From Lonepinella sp042468235 (GTDB taxonomy: Bacteria; Pseudomonadota; Gammaproteobacteria; Enterobacterales; Pasteurellaceae), in assembly GCF_042468235.1 (NCBI RefSeq), contig NZ_CP170386.1, forward strand, positions 248,001 through 312,000: a stretch of 64,000 nucleotides of DNA. The letters run 5' to 3'. Numbering within the stretch: position 1 is the first letter of the stretch; each line of letters begins with the position of its first letter. The notes beneath the pieces were generated by a model. The model did not search any database. It was given only the letters and a program-made list of their open reading frames with translations, and had not been told where the DNA came from. Below are positions 33,672 through 40,891 of the stretch, one piece after another. Both the position numbers and the translations under genes were made by a program.

Positions 33672-34895
33672 ATGGCAAGAACATTAAGCAAAAAAGCATT
33701 AGCAGAGCAAATTGAATTGGCTAATCAGGGAAATTTAGATGCGATAAAGAGGGTAGCTGCAGATTATTATTATCAGGGCGATATAAAGCTTGCTCTTGAG
33801 TGGTGGGAAAAGGCAGGAAATTTAGGTGTAATATATTGTGCTGTAAATTGCTATGCTATTTATGAGCAAATGGGGAATACTGAAAAAGTATTAGAATGGT
33901 TAGAGAAATCTGCAGAATTAGGTGATGCGGATAGTCAATATCTATTAGGTTCCCATTATAATGATCTTTTTAATACGACGTTTAATTCTGAATATATTGA
34001 ATCCGCACGAGAATGGTGGGAAAAAGCGGCTGCTCAAAATGAACCTGATAGTGCAGGTGGCCTTGCCCAATATTATTTTGGTCGTGCGATGTTTGATCAA
34101 TCTGTTTATTGGGGAGAAAAAGCATTAAAAGATGGTCTTAATGGTGTAAATAAGGCGACTGTTAAAACAAAACTTGATTTAGCTAAAATACATCTTAAGG
34201 TTTTTGATGATATTGATATTGATATTGCCCCTGATAGTAAAGAAAAGCTGACGAGACAGGAACAGAAGAAATTTTTTGAGTTTTATATTGAGCATGTGGA
34301 CGGTTTTCCACATAGTAAAATTGTACTCTGTTCTTGTTATAGATTAGGGCTTGGTGTTAAAAAAGATATTGCTCAAGCGATACATTGGGGAGAATTGGCA
34401 GTTCAAAGTGATGATAATGAAATATCAGGAGCCGCTCAAGTGAATTTAGCATTTTGTTATCTTGAACAGAAAGATCCTGTTAAAGCAGTTTATTATTTTG
34501 AACAAGCCGCTCAAAAAGGTGAATTAAATTCCTTGCTTAATTTGGGGGTATGTTATCTGTGTGAAGAAAAGATTAAAGATGTTCAAAAAGCAATTCAATA
34601 TTATGAGCGAGCAGCACAGAACGGAAAAGATCTTGCATTGTTTAATTTAGCGGTGTGCTATGCTAGAGAAGAATCAGTCAAAGATGTCAATAAGGCTAAT
34701 TATTATTTTGAACAAGCAGCAAAAAAATGTGGTGACAGTTTTTTAGTTTCTTTGGGTGCTGCTTATGCCGAGCTTGAATTAGTTAAAGATCCTAAAAAAT
34801 CAGTTTATTATTTTGAACAAGCCTTAGCTAAAGGTTTGGAGATAGATGAAGAAAATTTAGCGTTATATAATCAGCTTAAACAGCAAGGTTATTAG
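33672..34895 (+). CDS. SEL1-like repeat (tetratricopeptide-type) protein
   Basis: The 407-residue protein consists of helical repeats of about 36 residues. Typical SEL1 units are visible, such as ALEWWEKAGNLGV (about 38-50), VLEWLEKSAELGDADSQYLLG (about 73-93) and later VYYFEQAAQKGELNSLLNLG. Such proteins are scaffolds for protein-protein contacts, without catalysis. No signal peptide is seen, so it is cytoplasmic. It is controlled by its own copy of the island operator and could organise the products of the island. Confidence 0.88.
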   Translation: MARTLSKKALAEQIELANQGNLDAIKRVAADYYYQGDIKLALEWWEKAGNLGVIYCAVNCYAIYEQMGNTEKVLEWLEKSAELGDADSQYLLGSHYNDLFNTTFNSEYIESAREWWEKAAAQNEPDSAGGLAQYYFGRAMFDQSVYWGEKALKDGLNGVNKATVKTKLDLAKIHLKVFDDIDIDIAPDSKEKLTRQEQKKFFEFYIEHVDGFPHSKIVLCSCYRLGLGVKKDIAQAIHWGELAVQSDDNEISGAAQVNLAFCYLEQKDPVKAVYYFEQAAQKGELNSLLNLGVCYLCEEKIKDVQKAIQYYERAAQNGKDLALFNLAVCYAREESVKDVNKANYYFEQAAKKCGDSFLVSLGAAYAELELVKDPKKSVYYFEQALAKGLEIDEENLALYNQLKQQGY

Positions 34896-34955
34896 ATCAA
34901 AACTGCGGTGAAATTTCTCCATAAAATAGCATATCTTGCCATACCTTGCTTACTG

Positions 34956-34976
34956 GTATATACTCAAAGCATATAC
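34956..34976. promoter_or_regulatory. vapBC operator
   Basis: GTATATAC (34956-34963) and GCATATAC (34969-34976) form two half-sites around TCAAA, upstream of vapB. VapBC complexes commonly bind such AT-rich repeats to repress their own operon. Confidence 0.65.
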
Positions 34977-34998
34977 AATCCATTTCAGGAAAAATCAA

Positions 34999-35232
34999 AT
35001 GCAAACCGCCAGTATTTTTAAAAATAATCGTAATCAAGCCGTACGCCTTCCTCAGGCGGTGGCTTTTCCTGATTATATCAAACAGGTAGAAGTCATTAGC
35101 GTGGGCAATACTCGTATTCTTGTGCCAGTGGGGGAACGTTGGCAAGCGTGGGCGAATAGACAATCGCAACTAACCGAAGACTGTTTTTCCAGCCGTGATC
35201 AACCTGAATCTCAAGAAAGAGAAGGGTTTTAA
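34999..35232 (+). CDS. vapB: VapB-type antitoxin
   Basis: From ATG 34999 the product has 77 residues and starts MQTASIFKNNRNQAVRLPQA, the typical AbrB/SpoVT-fold start of VapB antitoxins. A C-terminal tail (about residues 50-77) would wrap around the toxin. Its frame reaches further upstream, but ATG 34999 is the family start. VapC begins 2 bases downstream. The complex represses the operon through the GTATAC-like sites upstream. Confidence 0.92.
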   Translation: MQTASIFKNNRNQAVRLPQAVAFPDYIKQVEVISVGNTRILVPVGERWQAWANRQSQLTEDCFSSRDQPESQEREGF

Positions 35233-35234
35233 TA

Positions 35235-35642
35235 ATGTTGAAATATATGTTGGATACCAATATCTGTATTTACGCTATTAAACAAAATCCGATTCACGTG
35301 GTGCAAAAGTTAGCCCAATATGAAGATCAAGTTTGTATCAGTTCGGTGACGTTGATGGAGCTTTATTATGGGGCGGATAAATCCAGTAATCCCGTCAAAA
35401 ATCGCTTTGAAATTGATTATTTCGTTGGCAATCTTGTGGTACTTGATTATGACGCTAAAGCCAGTAGTCATACAGGCAATATTCGAGCCGATCTCGCCCG
35501 TAAAGGCATGCCAATTGGTGCTTATGACAGTATGATTGCAGGACACGCTCGCAGTCAAGGTTTGGTTTGTGTGACCAATAACACCAAAGAATTTGAGCGA
35601 GTAGATGGGTTAATGTTGGAGAATTGGTGGTCTGCAAATTAG
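35235..35642 (+). CDS. vapC: VapC PIN-domain ribonuclease toxin
   Basis: The 135-residue PIN domain has acidic catalytic residues Asp7 (MLDTNICIY), Glu42 (LMELYYGA) and Asp98 (GAYDSMIAG). VapC toxins cleave RNA, often initiator tRNA or other specific sites. The neighbouring VapB inactivates it. Length and motifs are normal and the pair appears intact. Confidence 0.94.
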   Translation: MLKYMLDTNICIYAIKQNPIHVVQKLAQYEDQVCISSVTLMELYYGADKSSNPVKNRFEIDYFVGNLVVLDYDAKASSHTGNIRADLARKGMPIGAYDSMIAGHARSQGLVCVTNNTKEFERVDGLMLENWWSAN

Positions 35643-35754
35643 TGGGATAAGGATCTAAAATTTTAGTCTTTTTGCTTTACAAATATTTCTATTACTGATA
35701 GAATCTACATTAGAGTTATTTGGAAGAATAAACTCTACTTTTTAGTTACAAGAA

Positions 35755-35789
35755 AAAGACTGGTATCTTATTGATAGATATCAGTCTTT
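35755..35789. terminator. Stem-loop, probable terminator after vapBC
   Basis: AAAGACTGGTATCT (35755-35768) pairs with AGATATCAGTCTTT (35776-35789), one mismatch and a 7-base loop. It lies about 110 bases after vapC. Confidence 0.6.
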
Positions 35790-35850
35790 CTATTTCAGAC
35801 ACATTTAAATTCCCTTGATGATACCAATCTAACAACGAGCCTATTCCATA

Positions 35851-36369
35851 TTTTGTGTAAACACCAATTTCACTTAAAGATGATCATTTAAGCGATCACC
35901 AAATTCTGATAATCCGACCATCTTGGCGAACTTTCACCACAATACAATCCAAATAAACAATGGAATACACCGTGTTAAGAGGTTCATTTCGCCACTCAAT
36001 AATGCGTTCTTTGACTGAATCAGTCACCCGAGAAATTAGGCTAGGTAAAACATCAGCATCATAAAATTCTTTAAAAGAATCAACAATCTCTTGATTACCT
36101 AACCCTTTGGTATATAAGGTAATAATTTGCTCATCCATACCTGTTATGCGAGTCTGATTTTTCTTATAACCGAGATGGTCGGTCAATTCAGCATTTAAAG
36201 TAGCTTCCACGGTGATTTTTTTCAGCACGCGAGAAAGCTGATTGAGATCTTCTGGCATTTTGAGGTTTTTGGCAAGTTCATTAGCCAATAATTTAATTTG
36301 TTGTTCATTCATAATAAAAATACCTGTTTTTGGTTATTATCTGAGAAACAGGTATTTACACAAATTTTG
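35851..36369 (-). mobile_element. Internally deleted IS256-family element
   Basis: Matching ends TTTTGTGTAAACACC (35851-35865) and the inverted GGTATTTACACAAA (36351-36364) enclose about 519 bases that hold only the start of a Mutator/IS256 transposase. No flanking duplication is clear. It is a dead, shortened copy that another copy might still mobilise. Confidence 0.7.
35896..36312 (-). pseudogene. Truncated IS256-family transposase
   Basis: The 138-residue frame starts MNEQQIKLLANELAK and keeps the first catalytic aspartate region YLDCIVVKVRQDG. The segment between GYKKNQ and TRITGMDEQI lacks the Gly/Asn-rich part and the RDR segment usual in IS256 transposases, and everything after KVRQDG is missing. 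Full-length proteins have about 400 residues. It is therefore non-functional. Confidence 0.85.
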
Positions 36370-36406
36370 TTATATCCCGATTACGTCATTGATAGCTAAA
36401 ATCTTT

Positions 36407-36434
36407 TTGACATTTTTTGTTTAGTCCGTATAAT
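36407..36434 (+). promoter_or_regulatory. Consensus sigma-70 promoter for the abiF leader RNA
   Basis: A perfect -35 TTGACA (36407-36412) and a perfect -10 TATAAT (36429-36434), 16 bases apart, predict a start near 36441. The Abi gene begins only at 36535, so a leader or separate RNA of about 90 bases would be made strongly. Confidence 0.85.
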
Positions 36435-36440
36435 TCCGGA

Positions 36441-36530
36441 GCAATAGTGGCGTAGCCCCTGTCCCTGAGGGTTGTAGAAATATGACCGACTTAGAGTGTC
36501 AAGCTACGTCCTTGCCTTTCAACTCTCTAT
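36441..36530 (+). ncRNA. Probable abiF-associated structured RNA
   Basis: The roughly 90-base interval between the consensus promoter and the Abi gene can fold: CGTAGC (36451-36456) pairs with GCTACG (36503-36508), enclosing the small hairpin CCC-TGA-GGG (36463-36471) and a GAC...GTC pairing. AbiF-type genes are known to be preceded by a conserved structured RNA (abiF RNA motif). I infer that this is its counterpart from position and promoter strength; I could not match the consensus directly. Confidence 0.6.
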
Positions 36531-36534
36531 AATT

Positions 36535-37503
36535 ATGACAACAAAACCGCATAAAGAATATTCCGAATTAGTTGAACTACTCGTTTCTCGGGGAATGATC
36601 ATTGATGATAAAATTTACGCCGAGAAAAAATTATCTCAGGTGGGTTATTATCGTTTATCTGGTTTTTGGCATATTGCGAGAAAACAGAATCCCGATAATA
36701 CATTAAGTGAATATTTTTTAGACGGTGTTCTATTTGAAGATGTATATAAATTATATATTTTTGATAAAAGACTCCGATTATTATTGTTGGATATTATTGA
36801 GCGATTAGAAATTAATATTAGAACAATTATTGCTCATGAATTAGGGCGAAATAATCCCTTAGCTTATGAAGATCATTCTTTAATCAATCAAAAATTTCTG
36901 AAATTCCAATGGGGAAAAGGTTATGCTTATGCCCATTGGTTAGATTCTATTTCAAGTAAAGTAAATCGTAATAAGGATGATTCTATTGAGTGGCATCGAG
37001 AGAAGCAAAAGTCATTACCTTTTTGGGTTGTGACTGAGGCTTGGGATTTTGGCACCTTATCTAAATTCTATTCCTTGTTAAATGGGCAGCAACAGAGAAA
37101 AATTGCTAAACAGTTTAATATTGATGAAAATACATTAAAAAACTGGTTAAATGAGATTAATATAGTTAGAAATTTATCAGCACATCATTCAAGAATTTGG
37201 AATAAAAATTTTAATGAAATAGCCATTCCTAAATTTAGTGAGATAAGACTTTCTAAGTTTAAAAAAGCAAATTTATATTTTTCAGATCTTAATTTAGATA
37301 AGAAATCTCGTACGAGAATTTTTAGTAGAATTGCAGTCTTATGGTATCTGGTTAGTCAAACCAGTAGCAATTACCATTGGTTAGAAAAACTTGAAGAGCT
37401 TTTATGTACTTTTCCACAAATTCCTAATGCAAGATGGGAATTAATGGGATTGTCTAAAGCGTATTTAGAGAGAATACAAGCAATAAATAAAAAACGTTTA
37501 TAA
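36535..37503 (+). CDS. Abi-family (AbiD/AbiF type) HEPN protein
   Basis: From ATG 36535 the protein has 322 residues. It shows the Abi_2 family features: KKLSQVGYYRLSGFW (about 31-45), a helical middle, and the HEPN motif RNLSAHHSRIWN with Arg212 and His217. A second R-x4-H (RTIIAH, 96-101) is present. AbiD/F proteins abort phage infection. Relatives with an upstream structured RNA behave as RNA-guarded toxins and are considered related to the ancestors of Cas13. A longer form from a non-ATG start at 36496 lies inside the leader RNA and is unlikely. Confidence 0.87.
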   Translation: MTTKPHKEYSELVELLVSRGMIIDDKIYAEKKLSQVGYYRLSGFWHIARKQNPDNTLSEYFLDGVLFEDVYKLYIFDKRLRLLLLDIIERLEINIRTIIAHELGRNNPLAYEDHSLINQKFLKFQWGKGYAYAHWLDSISSKVNRNKDDSIEWHREKQKSLPFWVVTEAWDFGTLSKFYSLLNGQQQRKIAKQFNIDENTLKNWLNEINIVRNLSAHHSRIWNKNFNEIAIPKFSEIRLSKFKKANLYFSDLNLDKKSRTRIFSRIAVLWYLVSQTSSNYHWLEKLEELLCTFPQIPNARWELMGLSKAYLERIQAINKKRL

Positions 37504-37520
37504 CATAAAAAATATCCCAC

Positions 37521-37537
37521 ACGACACAACCTGTCAT
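37521..37537. promoter_or_regulatory. Island operator site 6 (ACGACA-N5-TGTCAT)
   Basis: ACGACA (37521-37526) and TGTCAT (37532-37537) flank CAACC, followed after 11 bases by a consensus -10 TATAAT (37549-37554). It controls the MoxR-VWA pair. The spacing is the same as at site 5. Confidence 0.85.
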
Positions 37538-37594
37538 ACCCCACTCATTATAATAATCCCATCGTTAAGTGATATAACCTTATATGGAGTTATT

Positions 37595-39145
37595 ATGCAA
37601 ACAGAAATTTTACCTATTCAACAACGTTTAGACGAGTTACTTCATCAATTAACCAAAGGGATTCAAGAACGAGATCAAATTATGGCGGTCAGTTTATTGG
37701 CGGCGATTTCGGGGCAGAATACCTTTTTATTTGGACCACCAGGGACGGCGAAAAGTTTGATTTCTCGGCGTGTGGCTTGTGCCTTTGAGCAGAATAATTA
37801 TTTTGAGTACCTAATGAACCGCTTTAGTACGCCTGAAGATGTGTTTGGCCCAGTGTCAATTAAAGCGTTAAAAGAAGATCAATATATTCGCAAAATTCAA
37901 GGTTATTTACCTTGTGCGGATTTTGCATTTTTAGATGAAATTTGGAAATCCAGTCCTGCGATTTTGAATAATTTGTTGACCATTATCAACGAGCATTTAT
38001 TTAAAAATGGCACGGAAAATATCCCTGTACCGTTGAAATCATTGATTGCCGCATCTAATGAAATTCCGCAGGAAAATCAAGGGCTAGAAGCCTTATATGA
38101 CCGTTTTATTGTACGATTGGTGGTGCCACCGATTCAACAGAAAAATAATTTTAATAAATTGCTGACAGGCTTGCCGAGCAGCGATAAACCTGACATTTCC
38201 ACTTACTTAAAGTTGCGTTATGACGAAGTTTCGCAATGGCGTAGCGAGATATTGCAGGTGAAATTAACTACGGAAAGTTTAGCTGTGATTCATGACATTC
38301 GGGAGAAACTGGCAGAACGTTTTGATGAATTAGGCGTGTATGTGTCTGATCGCCGTTGGCAACGAGCGGTGCAATTAGTCAAAGCCAGTGCATTTTGTAA
38401 TGGTCGGCAAAGTGTGAATTTAAGTGATTTGATGTTGCTGAAATATTGTTTGTGGACGACACCTGAAAATCAGCCATTGGTGGCAGAAGTGGTGATGAAA
38501 TCTATTCAAGATATTGGATTAAATATGCCAATTAATTTTGTAGAAATTGATTTGCAAAAAGATAAACTTCAAAAAGAAATCAATAATAAACTTTATTATA
38601 CGGAAGATGAATATCGTTCTGTCACTATTGGCAAAGGTCGAAAGCGTTATTTTGAATTAAGTATTAATAAATATGTGAATGGTAAATTAGAAAAACAAAA
38701 CTATTATATTCCTGTTAAACGTCCTGAAAATATGAAATCATTTTTACCTTTTGATTTTAATGGGGAATCTATTAATTCATTAATATGTCAAGAAACAGGG
38801 GATAATCAATTTATGACTAGAGTGTTACCAAGCTATTTAACACATTATAAAGAACCAGAGAGTATTTATGAACCAGAAATATTATTCAAAAAAGGCGAAA
38901 AACGCCAAGATGTAGAACAAAAAGTATTAAATACGATTTATCATGCCATTAGCGATAATTCTCGCCAACTAACGTTGCGATTAAACGCTCTTGAAAATAA
39001 ATTTGATCTTTATAAAAAACAAGCGGCGAGTTTATTTGTTGAATTAACTGATATTGACTTTGTGGTAGAATGTATTAACGAGCAAATTAAGCAATTAAAA
39101 AATCGCATTTCTGATTTTAATTATTTGGTGTCTTTATGTTATTAA
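37595..39145 (+). CDS. ravA: RavA-like MoxR-family AAA+ ATPase
   Basis: The 516-residue protein has Walker A GPPGTAKS (residues 47-54), Walker B FAFLDEIWKS (about 107-116), a sensor LIAASNE, and YEYLM/TRFSTPEDVFGP-like segments that match E. coli RavA closely. RavA with ViaA forms a chaperone-like pair linked to respiratory complexes and, with the lysine decarboxylase LdcI, to acid stress. Whether this island pair has the same role is unknown. The gene overlaps the VWA gene by 10 bases. It could be the organism's only RavA or an extra one. Confidence 0.85.
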   Translation: MQTEILPIQQRLDELLHQLTKGIQERDQIMAVSLLAAISGQNTFLFGPPGTAKSLISRRVACAFEQNNYFEYLMNRFSTPEDVFGPVSIKALKEDQYIRKIQGYLPCADFAFLDEIWKSSPAILNNLLTIINEHLFKNGTENIPVPLKSLIAASNEIPQENQGLEALYDRFIVRLVVPPIQQKNNFNKLLTGLPSSDKPDISTYLKLRYDEVSQWRSEILQVKLTTESLAVIHDIREKLAERFDELGVYVSDRRWQRAVQLVKASAFCNGRQSVNLSDLMLLKYCLWTTPENQPLVAEVVMKSIQDIGLNMPINFVEIDLQKDKLQKEINNKLYYTEDEYRSVTIGKGRKRYFELSINKYVNGKLEKQNYYIPVKRPENMKSFLPFDFNGESINSLICQETGDNQFMTRVLPSYLTHYKEPESIYEPEILFKKGEKRQDVEQKVLNTIYHAISDNSRQLTLRLNALENKFDLYKKQAASLFVELTDIDFVVECINEQIKQLKNRISDFNYLVSLCY

Positions 39146-40887
39146 CCCAATTAAAAGAGTTAAGCCAAGATATGTTGGCAATAACACAAATAAATCACCC
39201 TGATTTATTTGAACAGAAAAATGTTGTACGCAATATTAATAAAAAACTAAGGAAATGGAATAAAGCCAGTTATGATTGTTTGATTTCATCAGAACCTGAT
39301 TATTTTCGGTTGGCACAACAACATATTGACCGTTACAAACAGCAATTTGATGAGCAAAATACTATTGATCAAACGGCTTTCTCACAGTTTCAGGAATTTA
39401 ATTCCATTATAGAGAAAAGTTGCAATGTTCATTATTGGCTAGATGATTTTACCCCTGAAAAAATCCAGCATTTTTTAACTTTGTGGCAAACGGAATTAAA
39501 TCATGCAAAAGCAGAATGGATTCGCCAGCAATTACAACAACGGCGAAAAGAATTGTTGCGATATTTAGCAAAATGGTTAAAACAACTTGAGAAAGTTGAT
39601 CAACGATTAACCTTATTTGGCATGAATGCGGATGCGTTATTTGCTGGAGAAGCAAATAGTGCCAATGATGAATCTTTAGAATTATTTGGCGAAAGTGTAG
39701 AATCTTTGTTGATGAGAAGTGATAATGGAGAAGGTGAAGGAGAAGGTGAAGGAGAAGGTGAAGGAGAAGGTGAAGGAGAAGGAAATGGAGGCAAGGTACA
39801 GGCAGAAAATAATGCTGGCGGTGGGGGAGCTTCAGAACAACATCAGGAAAGTCAATATGATATTGACGAAATGGACGATGAATTGTTCTTTGAGTTACTA
39901 GAATGCTCTAAAATAACGCAAGATGAATCCTTTTTTGATAACTTAGAGAAAAGTTTAGATGAACAAGATTTTGAGCAGAAAGGGCGAGATTATGGCAATG
40001 GACGTGGCTATTTAAGGGAAAATAATCATTTAATTAAGTGGTTGGATTATTTTTCTAACAATGAAACCGCTCGGATTATCACTGAGTTATTGGGGCGAAT
40101 GCAACAATCAGAAGAGTTGCTTGAAATGCAAGAAGTTAGCCAACAAGATTGTGAAATTGAAGTGGTGGATAAACAAGCAAAAGAAGAAATTGTCGGGTTG
40201 AAGTTAGGCAAAGAATTGGAAACCGTTTTGCCGAGCGAATTGGCGTTGTTAGGTGATGTGGAAATTGATATTCTGTTTGATCTTAAATATTTAGAAAGTA
40301 AACTCATGTCTTTTGATTTACAAGGCTTAAGTTATCAATCGGAACAACAAGACAAACCAGAACCTGAAAGCAAAGGCCCGATGATTTTGTGTATTGATAC
40401 TAGCGGTTCAATGAGTGGTGAGCCTGAAAATATCGCTAAAGCTATGGCATTTTTTCTTGGTACAAAAGCCCAAAAAGAAAAACGCAAGTGTTTTGTGATT
40501 AATTTCTCAACGGATATTGAAACCTTTGAACTCAGTGAAAAATTAGGGATTTCGCAATTAATCGCTTTTTTAACTCAATCATTTTGCGGCGGAACGGATA
40601 TTGCTCCCACCCTTGATTTTACGTTGAATTTATTAGCACAAGAAGATTATAAAAATGCTGATGTGTTAGCTATTTCTGATTTTGTGATGCCAACTTTGCC
40701 TGACGGCATTTTGCAAAGAATGGCAACGCAACGAGAACACAAGACTAAATTTAATTCTTTGGTGATAGGGCATTATCAAGATGTGCGAAATATTGGTACA
40801 GTGTTTGATCGTGAATGGATCTATAACCCTAGAACCCAACATATTGATGAATTGGTGAGTTATTTATCGCAGGTGAATGAACACTAG
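39136..40887 (+). CDS. viaA: ViaA-like VWA-domain protein
   Basis: The 583-residue protein has a helical N-terminal part (residues 1-190), a Gly/Glu repeat tract (about 198-217), an acidic linker, and a C-terminal VWA domain with the metal-ion-dependent adhesion motif DTSGSMSG (about 422-429) and the CGGTD segment. It is the partner of the MoxR ATPase in RavA-ViaA modules. It is about 100 residues longer than E. coli ViaA, largely because of the repeat tract and the acidic linker. It ends 4 bases before the convergent mnmC. Confidence 0.85.
   Translation: MLLTQLKELSQDMLAITQINHPDLFEQKNVVRNINKKLRKWNKASYDCLISSEPDYFRLAQQHIDRYKQQFDEQNTIDQTAFSQFQEFNSIIEKSCNVHYWLDDFTPEKIQHFLTLWQTELNHAKAEWIRQQLQQRRKELLRYLAKWLKQLEKVDQRLTLFGMNADALFAGEANSANDESLELFGESVESLLMRSDNGEGEGEGEGEGEGEGEGEGNGGKVQAENNAGGGGASEQHQESQYDIDEMDDELFFELLECSKITQDESFFDNLEKSLDEQDFEQKGRDYGNGRGYLRENNHLIKWLDYFSNNETARIITELLGRMQQSEELLEMQEVSQQDCEIEVVDKQAKEEIVGLKLGKELETVLPSELALLGDVEIDILFDLKYLESKLMSFDLQGLSYQSEQQDKPEPESKGPMILCIDTSGSMSGEPENIAKAMAFFLGTKAQKEKRKCFVINFSTDIETFELSEKLGISQLIAFLTQSFCGGTDIAPTLDFTLNLLAQEDYKNADVLAISDFVMPTLPDGILQRMATQREHKTKFNSLVIGHYQDVRNIGTVFDREWIYNPRTQHIDELVSYLSQVNEH
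39727..39782 (+). repeat. In-frame GGAGAAGGTGAA repeat in the VWA gene
   Basis: About four and a half copies of a 12-base unit encode (Gly-Glu)n. The unit is a multiple of three, so copy-number changes would change the length of the linker without frameshifts. Confidence 0.9.
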
Positions 40888-40891
40888 TATG

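Noticed and set aside
36496..36534. Upstream start for the Abi protein
   Set aside because: It needs a non-ATG start inside the predicted structured RNA; the family reading starts at ATG 36535.
39600..39794. Pro/Ser-repeat protein on the minus strand
   Set aside because: It is the antisense shadow of the Gly-Glu repeat in the VWA gene.
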